Shown here: one piece after another, positions 9,929-18,871 of the stretch | Layout of the letters: every line of letters begins with the position of its first letter | Position numbering within the stretch: position 1 is the stretch's first letter | NCBI RefSeq assembly: GCF_045066735.1 | Contig: NZ_JBISHH010000023.1 | Coordinates: forward strand, 186,001 to 250,000 | Length of the DNA: 64,000 bases | Direction of reading: 5' to 3' | Source: Algibacter sp045066735 | Lineage (GTDB): Bacteria; Bacteroidota; Bacteroidia; Flavobacteriales; Flavobacteriaceae | Notes under the pieces: generated by a model | What the model was told of the DNA's origin: nothing | Database searches by the model: none | Seen by the model: only the letters and a program-made list of their open reading frames with translations | Translations under genes and position numbers: made by a program

Positions 9929-10003
9929 AAATTACGAGTCAAAATATAAGAAAACAGACTTGCTTCAATTGTCGCGATTCCAGTGATTTCGAATTCAAAA
10001 AAA

Positions 10004-10035
10004 AGACCTTTCAAATTAAATAACTTGAAAGGTCT
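10004..10035 (-). terminator. Terminator downstream of the 10067-10501 gene (bidirectional)
   Basis: An 11-bp perfect stem (AGACCTTTCAA pairing with TTGAAAGGTCT) around a 10-nt loop is followed on the minus strand by eight T. On the plus strand it can also stop the EEP nuclease transcript. Confidence 0.8.
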
Positions 10036-10066
10036 GACTATTTTTTATTCTGGATAGAATTTTAAT

Positions 10067-10501
10067 CTACATCCAAGTACTCCAAGGAATTCTTGATAAA
10101 AACAATAATAACGCAATACTATAAAAGATTGCTATTGTTTTTAATTTTCCTTTTGAAGTTAATTTCTTTTTATGTTTTGAATAACCAATTGTAATTAATG
10201 CAACAGCGATAATGTTTATAAATGGATGTTCTACTAGGTATAGCCTTGCCATAGAGTTACTCATTACTTTCCCGCCTAATTCGCCCCATAATTGAAATCT
10301 TGGAGTTACAAAGTATAACACGATACCTATTAATAGTTGAATATGAGATACGATTAATGTGAATAATGATTTTCTAAAATCGTTGTTTTCATATTCTTTA
10401 TCTCCTAACGTTTTTATAACAGCATTTACAGCAGCTATTAATAATACAATAAGAACTAAATATGCCCAATAGGAATGGAGTGATAATACAATGTTGTACA
10501 T
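10067..10501 (-). CDS. Conserved small membrane protein (four helices)
   Basis: A 144-residue protein with four predicted transmembrane helices (about 11-29, 45-66, 90-106 and 122-138). Features include LHSYWAYLVL at the N-terminus, a VSHIQLLIG segment with a membrane His, and EHPFINI before helix 3. Proteins of this shape are common in flavobacteria and are sometimes labelled cytochrome-b-like because of the membrane histidines (H9, H53, H91 region). I see no firm haem motif. It has its own promoter (-7 box 10527-10534) and terminator. A redox or ion role is possible but unproven. Confidence 0.7.
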   Translation of the reverse strand: MYNIVLSLHSYWAYLVLIVLLIAAVNAVIKTLGDKEYENNDFRKSLFTLIVSHIQLLIGIVLYFVTPRFQLWGELGGKVMSNSMARLYLVEHPFINIIAVALITIGYSKHKKKLTSKGKLKTIAIFYSIALLLFLSRIPWSTWM

Positions 10502-10526
10502 GAATGTGGTGTTTTAATTATAGATG

Positions 10527-10534
10527 CAAAAATA
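10527..10534 (-). promoter_or_regulatory. -7 promoter box for the 10067-10501 gene
   Basis: TATTTTTG on the minus strand is a perfect TAnnTTTG match, 26 nt before the ATG and downstream of the terminator of the preceding gene. No clear -33 TTG was found. Confidence 0.5.
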
Positions 10535-10553
10535 GTAATTATAATTCACAAAA

Positions 10554-10577
10554 AAACCGCTTCGATTGAAGCGGTTT
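10554..10577 (-). terminator. Terminator of the endonuclease I gene
   Basis: A 10-bp perfect stem (AAACCGCTTC with GAAGCGGTTT) and 4-nt loop are followed by a T run on the minus strand, ~27 nt after the stop codon of the 10604-11956 gene. Confidence 0.85.
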
Positions 10578-10603
10578 GAAAGTTTTCTATAATAGAATCA
10601 TTT

Positions 10604-11956
10604 TTATTCCCATTTATTTTCTGCAGCCGTACCGCCCCAAATTAATGTAGCTATGTATGGATTATCTATAAAGGGGTTTCTATTACCTTGTGCAGCATAA
10701 ATAACGTTGTTACGTTGTTCTTCGAACTCAGATACAGGGTCAGCAACGTTCCAAGCTTTAAAAAGCTCTAAACCACCAACTTTATCAAAGTCTTCTCCGT
10801 AGCGTATATTTAAATACATTACCATTCGGGCAACATCACCGCGCCAATCATCACCAGGATACCATGTATTGCCTCCTATTAATTGGTTTGAACCACTTCC
10901 ATCTGCATATGGATAATTACTTCTATCGCTATTAACAGTTGCATCTGCGGCTCTTAAGTGATGTAAATCGGAAACAGCAACATCCGAACTTAATTTAGAT
11001 TGTGGAAAAATATGCTCTGTGTTGTATGTTTGGGTTGCATAAGGATTGTTTCCTGAGGTATACTCTTCCCAATATCTACTTTCGCCAGTGTACATCAAAA
11101 TCACATTATCTTGATTCGATAAATCGGCATCGGCATTATACAAATAATCATGACGTTGGGTATATGTCAATATTACCGTATGCATAACTTGAGTATGATT
11201 GGATATTTCATCAAACATTAAATCTGAATCCTCAGCAAAAATAACACCATCGTAATAATCTCCAAGACTTCCAGGCATATTAAAGTTAATAGCTTGTAGC
11301 ACACTAATAGTTACTGTTGCTGTAGAGCATTCTGGAGTAGGCACATCGTCATCACAAATAGTATAAGTAAACGTATCATCACCTACATAACCAGATTGAG
11401 CCGTGTAAGTCACGGTGCCATCATCATTTAAAACTACAGTTCCCAATGTTCCAACATTATCAACAGAAGTAATAACAGCGTTGTCGATAGCCGAATCATT
11501 TTCAATCAAGGTGGATATAACTTTAGAACTATTCGATAATACATTAACAGTATCATTTTCTGCAATTGGATTTCCTTCATCAGTTACAGTAATAGTTACT
11601 GTGGCTGTAGAACAATCGGCTGGTGTATCACTATCACATAGTGTATAAGTAAATGTATCATCACCAATAAAACCATCGGTTGGTGTATAAGTATACGTGC
11701 CATTTCTATTATCTTCAATGGTCCCTCCGTTTGCACTTGCTGTATCAAACGATGTAATTCTAGCATTGTCTAATACTGTATCATTGGCTAAAGGATTTTG
11801 GATAACTACAGCTTTATCTTCCGTTGTGACGGCTACATCGTTAACAGCGATTGAAACACCATTTTCGGTATCAGGATTAACTGGAGAATCGTCTCCTCCA
11901 GAACTACTACAGCCAAAACATGCCATAATAGATAAATAAATAATACTTTTTTTCAT
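10604..11956 (-). CDS. Endonuclease I family lipoprotein with two cadherin/Ig-like repeats
   Basis: Secreted nuclease of 450 residues. The N-terminus is a lipoprotein signal (MKKSIIYLSIMACFGC) followed by SSSGGDDS. Residues ~38-125 and ~130-220 are two tandem Ig/cadherin-like repeats. Each has NDVA/NDTV, a TYTYTP or TVTYTA strand, GDDTFTYT and CSTATVTI. The C-terminal half matches the EndA/NucM-type endonuclease I fold: YNTEHIFPQSKL with the catalytic His, DLHHLRAADATVNSDRSN, then WRGDVARMVMYLNIRYG. These enzymes are Mg-dependent non-specific DNA/RNA nucleases. Anchored at the cell surface, it could supply fragments to the TonB receptors of this locus. Only 25 bp separate its start from the terminator hairpin of the upstream operon, so it may be expressed by read-through. 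Confidence 0.9.
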   Translation of the reverse strand: MKKSIIYLSIMACFGCSSSGGDDSPVNPDTENGVSIAVNDVAVTTEDKAVVIQNPLANDTVLDNARITSFDTASANGGTIEDNRNGTYTYTPTDGFIGDDTFTYTLCDSDTPADCSTATVTITVTDEGNPIAENDTVNVLSNSSKVISTLIENDSAIDNAVITSVDNVGTLGTVVLNDDGTVTYTAQSGYVGDDTFTYTICDDDVPTPECSTATVTISVLQAINFNMPGSLGDYYDGVIFAEDSDLMFDEISNHTQVMHTVILTYTQRHDYLYNADADLSNQDNVILMYTGESRYWEEYTSGNNPYATQTYNTEHIFPQSKLSSDVAVSDLHHLRAADATVNSDRSNYPYADGSGSNQLIGGNTWYPGDDWRGDVARMVMYLNIRYGEDFDKVGGLELFKAWNVADPVSEFEEQRNNVIYAAQGNRNPFIDNPYIATLIWGGTAAENKWE

Positions 11957-11981
11957 AATTTTTCGATTTTCTTAAAAAGAA

Positions 11982-12013
11982 TAAAACCTCTTGTCGATTA
12001 AGACAAGAGGTTT
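11982..12013 (-). terminator. Hairpin between the TonB/lipoprotein operon and the nuclease gene (terminator or attenuator)
   Basis: A 13-bp perfect stem (AAAACCTCTTGTC with GACAAGAGGTTTT) and 6-nt loop, followed on the minus strand by TTTTATTCTTTTT. It ends ~25 nt before the ATG of the endonuclease I gene, which leaves no room for an independent downstream promoter. Confidence 0.75.
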
Positions 12014-12035
12014 TATGTTACTTAGATGCTAGCTT

Positions 12036-13175
12036 TTATTGTAAAACCCAAACACCTCCAGTTTTAATAACTGAAATATTTTCTGTTGTATTTGATCCAT
12101 TGTAGATATCAAAAGTTACAGTATATTTTTGATTTTCTTCAGCCGAAGGAGCAACATTGTCCAAAACAACATTAACAGCCTCAACAAGCATATCTGTACT
12201 CCAATATGCAGCATTTCCAGATCTTCTATCAAAGTTAGTATAGTTGCCAACACTTGCTGTTTGCGTAGGGTAAGTACCTTCTAAAGCAGATACAACAGCT
12301 GCATAATCGGCAGCTACCATAATATAAGTAATAGTATTATCTGGCACCCAATTTGTTCCATCATGACCAAACTGAAGTCTTTTAGGTTGCACATTATTAT
12401 ATTCTACCCATTCTACATCATTGAACATAAAGGCAATTGTATAACTCGTCGTTACTCCGCTTGAATATAACTCGTACATTACAGGTTTCACCGTTCCGAA
12501 CTCTACATCTTCAGTACTTAAAGCTAAGGGGATTTTTGTTTCGGCTTCATCTTCACTAGAAAAATTAGGGTAACTTTCTCCCATAGCCTCATATTCAGCC
12601 TCTGAAAAACCATTAAATTGCATCCAAACACCGTCTCCTTGATAAACAAAACCGTTAGCTACAGTATTATTTGTGCCATCGCTATAGTAATCATATCTCA
12701 ATGATACAAAATCATCTTCTTCAGCATCAGGATACTCCTGATTTAAATAATCTTGAAGGTGACTAGCTTCATCGAAATTACCATAATTGTTACCTGTGAT
12801 TGGATTGTATTCAGCATATTCAACTTCACGTATAACAGCACTATAATCGTCAATTCTATTATACAAAGCATATGTTACGGTAGCTGAAGATGCTTGATCA
12901 ATACTCCCGTCTGTCTTGTAAGTAACACCGAAATAAGGAAACTTCTCATTCAAAAACTTAGAAACCAACTCTTTCGCTTCATCATCTGAACCAAAATTAG
13001 CATAACTTAAGTCTAAAGCATCCTTATAATCATCTTCAACTAAAGTATAATCAAAATTAGCGATAATACCTTCTTTTGCTAAGTCCGCATCGATATCTTC
13101 ATAGATATCTTCCATTGGATTACATGCTGTAAACACAAATCCAATTGCCATTAATAAATAAATAATTTTTTTCAT
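12036..13175 (-). CDS. Lipoprotein of unknown function, partner of a TonB receptor
   Basis: A 379-residue lipoprotein with a clear signal (MKKIIYLLMAIGFVFTAC). The mature part is very acidic and Tyr/Asn/Asp-rich. It has repeated segments of the type LxxxYPNFxSxDEAxxK (about residues 58-80, 150-160 and 200-215), which suggests two or three copies of an alpha/beta module. The C-terminus (YTVTFDIYNG, then KTGGVWVLQ) looks like a small beta domain. I do not recognise the family. It starts 12 bp after the stop of the TonB receptor at 13188-15731, an arrangement like susC-susD, so a substrate-binding surface lipoprotein is the natural guess. It has no SusD signature. Confidence 0.75.
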   Translation of the reverse strand: MKKIIYLLMAIGFVFTACNPMEDIYEDIDADLAKEGIIANFDYTLVEDDYKDALDLSYANFGSDDEAKELVSKFLNEKFPYFGVTYKTDGSIDQASSATVTYALYNRIDDYSAVIREVEYAEYNPITGNNYGNFDEASHLQDYLNQEYPDAEEDDFVSLRYDYYSDGTNNTVANGFVYQGDGVWMQFNGFSEAEYEAMGESYPNFSSEDEAETKIPLALSTEDVEFGTVKPVMYELYSSGVTTSYTIAFMFNDVEWVEYNNVQPKRLQFGHDGTNWVPDNTITYIMVAADYAAVVSALEGTYPTQTASVGNYTNFDRRSGNAAYWSTDMLVEAVNVVLDNVAPSAEENQKYTVTFDIYNGSNTTENISVIKTGGVWVLQ

Positions 13176-13187
13176 CTTTTTCTTTTT

Positions 13188-15731
13188 TTAAAAATTAACT
13201 TTAAGAGATACACTGTAAGTTCTACCCGTACCGTAGTAAACTGCAGCATTAGATTCAAATTGACCATTATCTTGTGCATCAGAAATGTACTCTGTGTTAA
13301 ATAAGTTATTAATTTTAGTGTTTAAAACAGCTTCAAAATCACCAATATCAAAAGTATGGCTTACCCCAACATCGAAAAGACCAAAACTCGGCGCTTCCCA
13401 TACATCAGGTAAATCTGAACGACTCCTACCATTAACATCGAAATCAGCAAACATATTACCCGCATAATTGTAATCGATATAAGCTTTTGATTTTGGAGCA
13501 AAATCGTAAGCTGTACCTAATGCAAAAGTGGTTTGTGCTGAGTTACCAACCTTTAAACCTTCAGAAAATATTACACCAGAAGCTACGAAATCACCATTTT
13601 GATTAAACCTGTCATACTCTACATTATTTCCCCATTTCCAATCGCCAATAGATGCCATACCTGTAACAGTTAAATCATCGTTTGGTCTGTATTTAAAGTC
13701 AATCTCAATACCTTTGTGTATTGCCTCAATACCTTGAATATTATTATAAAACCTTTCTCCAGCATTCGTAGCAGGATCTTCTATAGACTCTGCTTTATCA
13801 ATCCACCTTGTGTAATAAAGGTTTACATTAGCAGATAATTTCTCACTTCTATAACCATACCCTAATTCCGCACTAAATACTTTTTCATTTATTGCATCTT
13901 GATTATAGGTTAACTCATCCTCTTGCAAAAATACGTTTGTTAAAAAAGGAGCTTTAGAGAAATACCCAATATTTACAAACACATTATTTATATCATCTAA
14001 GTTATAATTACCACCACCTTTAATACCGAAACCAACAAAGTTAGCGTTATCTGACTTTCTGTCTGCAGGAAAAGAAGCATCATTACTCATAAATTCTTTT
14101 TTCCAATAGTTAGTATTAGAAACATCGGCAGCCATGAATAAGTTTAACTTTTCATCAACTTGATATTCTGCTTGACCGAAAAAGCCTGTTCTAACCACAT
14201 AACCATCATAGTCTTTATTATAACGATCGCCTACTTGTAATGCTTGACCAAAAGCTTTGGTATCATCTTCATTATCTAAATAGAATTGACCTCCTAACAA
14301 ATCATCAACTTGGTACCAGTGAGAACCTACATAGTATCTACCATCAAAACCTCCTGAAAGCACTAGCTTGTCAGAAATATCATTTTTATAAGTGGTTAAC
14401 AAACCATACCATTTATGAGAGTTTCTTGAAGAAGAGATAATATCTGAAGAACCAGCAACACCATTAGCAATGTTTTCTTCTACAATAGTATCAAAATCGA
14501 TTGGTTGATCTACACCACCAATTCTATAATCATCTGAACCAATTTTACCTCCTTCTTCTCTACGACCACCACCTTGACCAAAAGATGCGTATAAAGCTGT
14601 AGATAATACCGAATTATCATCAATTGTCCATAAGTGATTTAAAGACATTTGAGGTTTATGATAGAAGTTGTAAGCTGAATTATAAATTTCTCCATCTTTA
14701 TAACCCCAATCTTTGTTTGCTTTTAAAGGCCCTTGTTCTGTTTGGCGTAATTCAGAGATTGTAGAACGGTTAAATCTTTGCCCATGCTCTTGTTGTGCAC
14801 CAAATGCAGAAAAAGAGATTGTATGTGCTTCATTTATTTCTTTCGTTAAATTAATAAAGTAATTATAACCCTCAAACTGTGTACCATCAACATAACCATC
14901 ACCGGAAATTTTAGAAGCACTTACTGTTGCAGCAAAACCTTTATCAGACAATCCAGTAGAGTAAGTCATTCCATATTTTAAATAACCATTATTACCAATA
15001 CCTGTAAAAAAGCTACCACCTTCTTCAGCATCAGTTGTTTTTGTGACAATATTAATTGTACCACCAATAGAAGGCACAGCTACTTTAGAAGCACCTAAAC
15101 CTCTCTGAACCTGCATTGTAGATGTAACATCTCCTAAACCAGCCCAGTTAGACCAGTAAACAGCACCGTTTTCCATATCATTAACAGGAACACCATTAAT
15201 CATTACAGCAACGTTTTCTGAAGAAAACCCACGAATGTTAACCCTTGCGTCACCATAACCACCACCTTGCTTTGTAGCGTAGATACCTGGTGTAGATTTT
15301 AAAATCTCAGGAAATTCTTGAGTACTTAATTTTAAAGCAATATCTGCTGCTTTAACTGTTGAAACTGCTACAGGCGTTTTTCTATCAACCGCCACAGATG
15401 CAATAATTTGAACTGTTTCTAAACCTACTTGGCTAGGCTCTAAAGTTATCTTTCCTAAAAAGGCATCTCCAGAAAAAGAAACTGTTTTAGATGTGTAACC
15501 TACATAAGAAATTACAATTTCGCCAGAACTAGATTTTGTGCTTAGCTTGAAATTTCCATCAAAGTCTGTTACAACCCCATTAGTAGTACCTTTTTCTACT
15601 ACATTCGCACCTGGAAGCGGCATATTTATACCTTTTTCCAAAACAGTACCAGAAAGTGTACTTTGTGCCATAATAACCGTGCTGAATAACAGAGCGACAG
15701 TTAGTAATAAATAATTTGCTGTTTTTTTCAT
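13188..15731 (-). CDS. TonB-dependent receptor with carboxypeptidase-like regulatory N-terminus
   Basis: Outer-membrane transporter of 847 residues. It has a signal peptide (MKKTANYLLLTVALLFSTVIMAQ), a carboxypeptidase-like beta domain (~23-108: LSGTVLEKGINMPLPGANV, then DFDGNF), a plug (~115-235: VRINVRGFSSENVA region, then QRGLGASKVAVPSIGGTINIV) and a C-terminal barrel ending YSVSLKVNF. A -7 box TACTTTTG at 15772-15779 drives it. The lipoprotein gene follows within 12 bp. It is related in barrel sequence to the 5947-8748 receptor. Its position between the endonuclease I gene and the pgi operon makes it the upstream end of the nuclease-rich locus. The ligand is unknown. Confidence 0.9.
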   Translation of the reverse strand: MKKTANYLLLTVALLFSTVIMAQSTLSGTVLEKGINMPLPGANVVEKGTTNGVVTDFDGNFKLSTKSSSGEIVISYVGYTSKTVSFSGDAFLGKITLEPSQVGLETVQIIASVAVDRKTPVAVSTVKAADIALKLSTQEFPEILKSTPGIYATKQGGGYGDARVNIRGFSSENVAVMINGVPVNDMENGAVYWSNWAGLGDVTSTMQVQRGLGASKVAVPSIGGTINIVTKTTDAEEGGSFFTGIGNNGYLKYGMTYSTGLSDKGFAATVSASKISGDGYVDGTQFEGYNYFINLTKEINEAHTISFSAFGAQQEHGQRFNRSTISELRQTEQGPLKANKDWGYKDGEIYNSAYNFYHKPQMSLNHLWTIDDNSVLSTALYASFGQGGGRREEGGKIGSDDYRIGGVDQPIDFDTIVEENIANGVAGSSDIISSSRNSHKWYGLLTTYKNDISDKLVLSGGFDGRYYVGSHWYQVDDLLGGQFYLDNEDDTKAFGQALQVGDRYNKDYDGYVVRTGFFGQAEYQVDEKLNLFMAADVSNTNYWKKEFMSNDASFPADRKSDNANFVGFGIKGGGNYNLDDINNVFVNIGYFSKAPFLTNVFLQEDELTYNQDAINEKVFSAELGYGYRSEKLSANVNLYYTRWIDKAESIEDPATNAGERFYNNIQGIEAIHKGIEIDFKYRPNDDLTVTGMASIGDWKWGNNVEYDRFNQNGDFVASGVIFSEGLKVGNSAQTTFALGTAYDFAPKSKAYIDYNYAGNMFADFDVNGRSRSDLPDVWEAPSFGLFDVGVSHTFDIGDFEAVLNTKINNLFNTEYISDAQDNGQFESNAAVYYGTGRTYSVSLKVNF

Positions 15732-15771
15732 AATTTTAATTATGTAATTAATTATTTGAAATTAGTCGGTG

Positions 15772-15779
15772 CAAAAGTA
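15772..15779 (-). promoter_or_regulatory. -7 promoter box of the TonB receptor operon
   Basis: TACTTTTG on the minus strand is a perfect TAnnTTTG. TTG at 15798-15796, 16 nt upstream, is a possible -33 element. The leader would be ~35 nt. Confidence 0.6.
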
Positions 15780-15839
15780 CGGATAAATTGCGCTCCAATA
15801 TTAAGTAATTGTTAACAAATTTAACAATTTACACAAAAA

Positions 15840-15874
15840 AAAACGCCCCAGCATTAAAAATACTGAGGTGTTTT
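15840..15874 (-). terminator. Terminator of the pgi operon
   Basis: A 12-bp stem with one mismatch and one G.T pair (AAAACGCCCCAG with CTGAGGTGTTTT) is followed by a T-rich tract on the minus strand, ~30 nt beyond the pgi stop codon. Confidence 0.7.
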
Positions 15875-15903
15875 CACTTTTTCTATAAGAATATTCTACG
15901 GTT

Positions 15904-17523
15904 TTACTTAAATCGCTTATAATAATTCAATAAATTTTGAGTTGAAGAGTCATGTTCATTTGTAACGCTTCCGTTAAATTCTTGTAAAATTTTGGAAGCT
16001 AATTGCTTCCCTAACTCTACACCAAATTGGTCGTAGCTAAAAATATTCCAAATAACACCTTGTACAAATATTTTATGCTCGTACATCGCGATAAGTTTCC
16101 CTAAACTTTCAGGCGATAGTTTGTTTATAAAAATAGTATTGGTTGGCTTATTACCTTTAAACACTTTAAACGGTGTTATGGTTTCACTTGTACCTTCTGC
16201 AACAACTTCATCTTCTGTTTTACCATTTAATAAAGCCTCAGTTTGTGCTAAAAAGTTAGACATTAATTTATCTTGATGATCTTGATTACCGTGTAAGGAC
16301 TTAGTAAACCCAATAAAATCGGCAGGAATCAACTTTGTACCTTGGTGAATTAATTGAAAAAAGGCATGTTGTGAATTTGTTCCTGGCTCTCCCCAAATAA
16401 TAGTTCCTGTTTGGTAGTCTATAGGATTACCATTTCTATCCACACTTTTACCATTGCTTTCCATAATACCTTGTTGTAAATAGGTAGCAAATTGGTTTAA
16501 GTATTGAGAATATGGTATTACAGCTTCACTTTCAGCTTTAAAGAAATTATTGTACCATATAGTTAATAAGGCTAAAACAACTGGAATGTTAGCTTCTAAA
16601 TCTTCATTTTTAAAATGCTCGTCCATTTTGTTAGCGCCTTTTAATAAGCTATCAAAATTATTATAACCAACAGCTAAGCTTACTGTTAGGCCAACGGCGC
16701 TCCAAAGAGAAAAACGACCGCCAACCCAATCCCACATTGGAAAAATATTATTACCATCGATTCCAAAACCTTTTACCTTTTCTATATTGGTTGAAACTGC
16801 AACAAAGTGTTTTGCAATAGCATCGTTATCTGCTGACTTTAAAAACCAATCTTTTAAGGTGTTTGCATTAGAAAGTGTTTCTTGTGTAGTAAATGTTTTA
16901 GATACAATAACAAACAGAGTAGTTTCAGGATCTAATTTTTTAATAACCTCATTAACATGGTCACCATCTACGTTACTAACAAAATGAGTTGTTAAGTGAT
17001 TTTTATAATACTGTAGAGAATCTACAACCATAGCTGGCCCAAGATCCGATCCACCAATACCAATATTTACAACATCGGTAAATGCTTTTCCTGTATAACC
17101 TTTTCTTTGCCCGCTTACCACTTCATTTGTAAAGCCTTCAATTTTTTGTTTTACTTGATATATTTCTGGCATTACATTTACACCATCAACCTTAAAATCG
17201 GCATCTTTAGGTGCTCTTAATGCCGTATGTAGCACTGCTCGTCCTTCTGTTTCATTAATTATTTCACCAGAAAACTGACTTTTAATAGCATCTTTTAGTT
17301 TCACCTCTTCAGCTAACTCTAATAAATACTTAATTGTTTCTTCTGTAATTCTATTTTTAGAAAAATCTACATAAAAATCGTCCCATTTAATAGTGAACTT
17401 ATTTGCTCTAGTTTTATCTTCAGCAAATAAATCTTTCATATGAACATCTTTTACTGCATCAAAATGTGCTTGTAATTTCTTCCAAGATTTAGTTGTTGTA
17501 GGGTTTACGTTTGGTAATGCCAT
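15904..17523 (-). CDS. pgi: Glucose-6-phosphate isomerase
   Basis: Cytoplasmic enzyme that interconverts glucose 6-phosphate and fructose 6-phosphate in glycolysis and gluconeogenesis. The 539-residue length and motifs fit the large PGI family: NIGIGGSDLGP (sugar-phosphate binding), VSKTFTTQET, the signature GEPGTNSQHAFFQLIHQGT containing the catalytic His, the upstream QGIMESNGKSVDRNG with the catalytic Glu, and VQGVIWNIFSYDQFGVELG near the C-terminus. It begins 4 bp after the M23 peptidase stop and is the last gene of a four-gene minus-strand operon. Confidence 0.97.
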   Translation of the reverse strand: MALPNVNPTTTKSWKKLQAHFDAVKDVHMKDLFAEDKTRANKFTIKWDDFYVDFSKNRITEETIKYLLELAEEVKLKDAIKSQFSGEIINETEGRAVLHTALRAPKDADFKVDGVNVMPEIYQVKQKIEGFTNEVVSGQRKGYTGKAFTDVVNIGIGGSDLGPAMVVDSLQYYKNHLTTHFVSNVDGDHVNEVIKKLDPETTLFVIVSKTFTTQETLSNANTLKDWFLKSADNDAIAKHFVAVSTNIEKVKGFGIDGNNIFPMWDWVGGRFSLWSAVGLTVSLAVGYNNFDSLLKGANKMDEHFKNEDLEANIPVVLALLTIWYNNFFKAESEAVIPYSQYLNQFATYLQQGIMESNGKSVDRNGNPIDYQTGTIIWGEPGTNSQHAFFQLIHQGTKLIPADFIGFTKSLHGNQDHQDKLMSNFLAQTEALLNGKTEDEVVAEGTSETITPFKVFKGNKPTNTIFINKLSPESLGKLIAMYEHKIFVQGVIWNIFSYDQFGVELGKQLASKILQEFNGSVTNEHDSSTQNLLNYYKRFK

Positions 17524-17527
17524 AGGA

Positions 17528-18871
17528 TTAATTATTAAATGATATTGCGTTAGTGTTTTGTTTTATTGTAGGTTCTATTATTTTTTCATCTTCAAAAACA
17601 TCTTCTAAGAAATCAATAGCATCCAATTGCCTTTTAATAGGTGCTATAAACTCTAAATAATCTACTTTAAGTGAATCTGAAATTCCTTTTGCTTCAGGTA
17701 ATTTTTGTTTAAACGGATCTACTTGTTTGCCATTTTTCCAAAAACGATAGCATACATGCGGGCCTCCGGTATTACCAGTCATGCCAACCCAACCAATAAC
17801 ATCTCCTTGCTTAACAAACTGTCCTTTTTTAACATTTTGCGCTTTCATGTGTAAATATTGGGTTTCATAAGTTGCATTATGCCTTATTTTCACAAACTTA
17901 CCATTACCACCGCGCCTTGTAGACTCTGTAACCGTACCATTTGCAGTTGCCATAATAGGTGTACCTATTGGTGCCGCAAAATCAGTGCCTTTGTGCGGAC
18001 GTAATTTAAAACCATAAACCGCAATACGTCTTTTTAAATTATATCGAGATGAAATTCTACTAAACTTCACTGGTGCTTTTAAAAATGCTCGACGCAAATT
18101 TTTAGCTTCATCGTTAAAATAATCTACAATGCCTTTTGCGGAATCTGTAACAAACTCAAAAGCGTAAAATGGCTCGTTATTATGCTCAAAATAAGCAGCC
18201 TTAACATCATGAACACCAGAATATATAGTATCATCAATATATTTATCGGTATAAATAACTTTAAATCGATCACCTTTCTGTAAACGTCTAAAATCTATAG
18301 TCCAAGCATAAATTTCATCGGCCATTTTATAAGCCAAACGCTGACTTAAGCCCTGCTCTTCTAAAGTTTGAGAAATATTATTGGTTATAATACCCGTAGC
18401 TGTTTTTTCAACATACTTTATAGGCTTTCTACTTGTGTAGGCATGAACGGAATCTTGAAAATTAACCACAACATACTCCTCCACATTGGGCTGATAAACA
18501 AAACATTTGGGAGTTTGTAAAGAATCTTTTGCACATAGTAAGGTATACGGTTTCCCCGGGCGCAAACTTCTAACATCAAAACTATCTTTAGATTTTTCTA
18601 CAATGTCAAAAATATTAGGATAAGACATGTGGTTTCTATCAAGAATTTTACCAAAAGTATCGCCACTTTTTATCGTGTCGCGCTTTACAATAAAATCGTC
18701 TAGATTAAACCCAAATTCAAGATTCTCCTCAGGCATTTCTACAACAGCCAAATCTTGCTCTTCTAAAATCTCTTGTTTTTCATCGTCTTTACAACTTGCA
18801 AAAAATACGGCACATGCCGCTAATAGCATTATATATTTGTTCCCCACGTTTCTTTTTCTTTCTCTGTCCAT
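17528..18871 (-). CDS. M23 family metallopeptidase, lipoprotein (murein hydrolase)
   Basis: Envelope peptidase that would cut peptidoglycan cross-bridges or, if inactive, activate amidases. The protein has a lipoprotein signal (MLLAACAVFFASC), a long central region with a LysM-like or opacity-like part (RDTIKSGDTFGKIL) and a C-terminal LytM/M23 domain with HKGTDFAAPIGTP (metal His and Asp), QYLHMKA and GPHVCYRFW. The start is uncertain. The ATG at 18871 gives a basic n-region (MDRERKRN) before the lipoprotein core but overlaps the dioxygenase gene by 43 bp. A GTG at 18847 or the ATG at 18829 (sharing one base with the upstream TAA) are alternatives. Translational coupling to the upstream gene is likely with any of them. 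Confidence 0.88.
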   Translation of the reverse strand: MDRERKRNVGNKYIMLLAACAVFFASCKDDEKQEILEEQDLAVVEMPEENLEFGFNLDDFIVKRDTIKSGDTFGKILDRNHMSYPNIFDIVEKSKDSFDVRSLRPGKPYTLLCAKDSLQTPKCFVYQPNVEEYVVVNFQDSVHAYTSRKPIKYVEKTATGIITNNISQTLEEQGLSQRLAYKMADEIYAWTIDFRRLQKGDRFKVIYTDKYIDDTIYSGVHDVKAAYFEHNNEPFYAFEFVTDSAKGIVDYFNDEAKNLRRAFLKAPVKFSRISSRYNLKRRIAVYGFKLRPHKGTDFAAPIGTPIMATANGTVTESTRRGGNGKFVKIRHNATYETQYLHMKAQNVKKGQFVKQGDVIGWVGMTGNTGGPHVCYRFWKNGKQVDPFKQKLPEAKGISDSLKVDYLEFIAPIKRQLDAIDFLEDVFEDEKIIEPTIKQNTNAISFNN

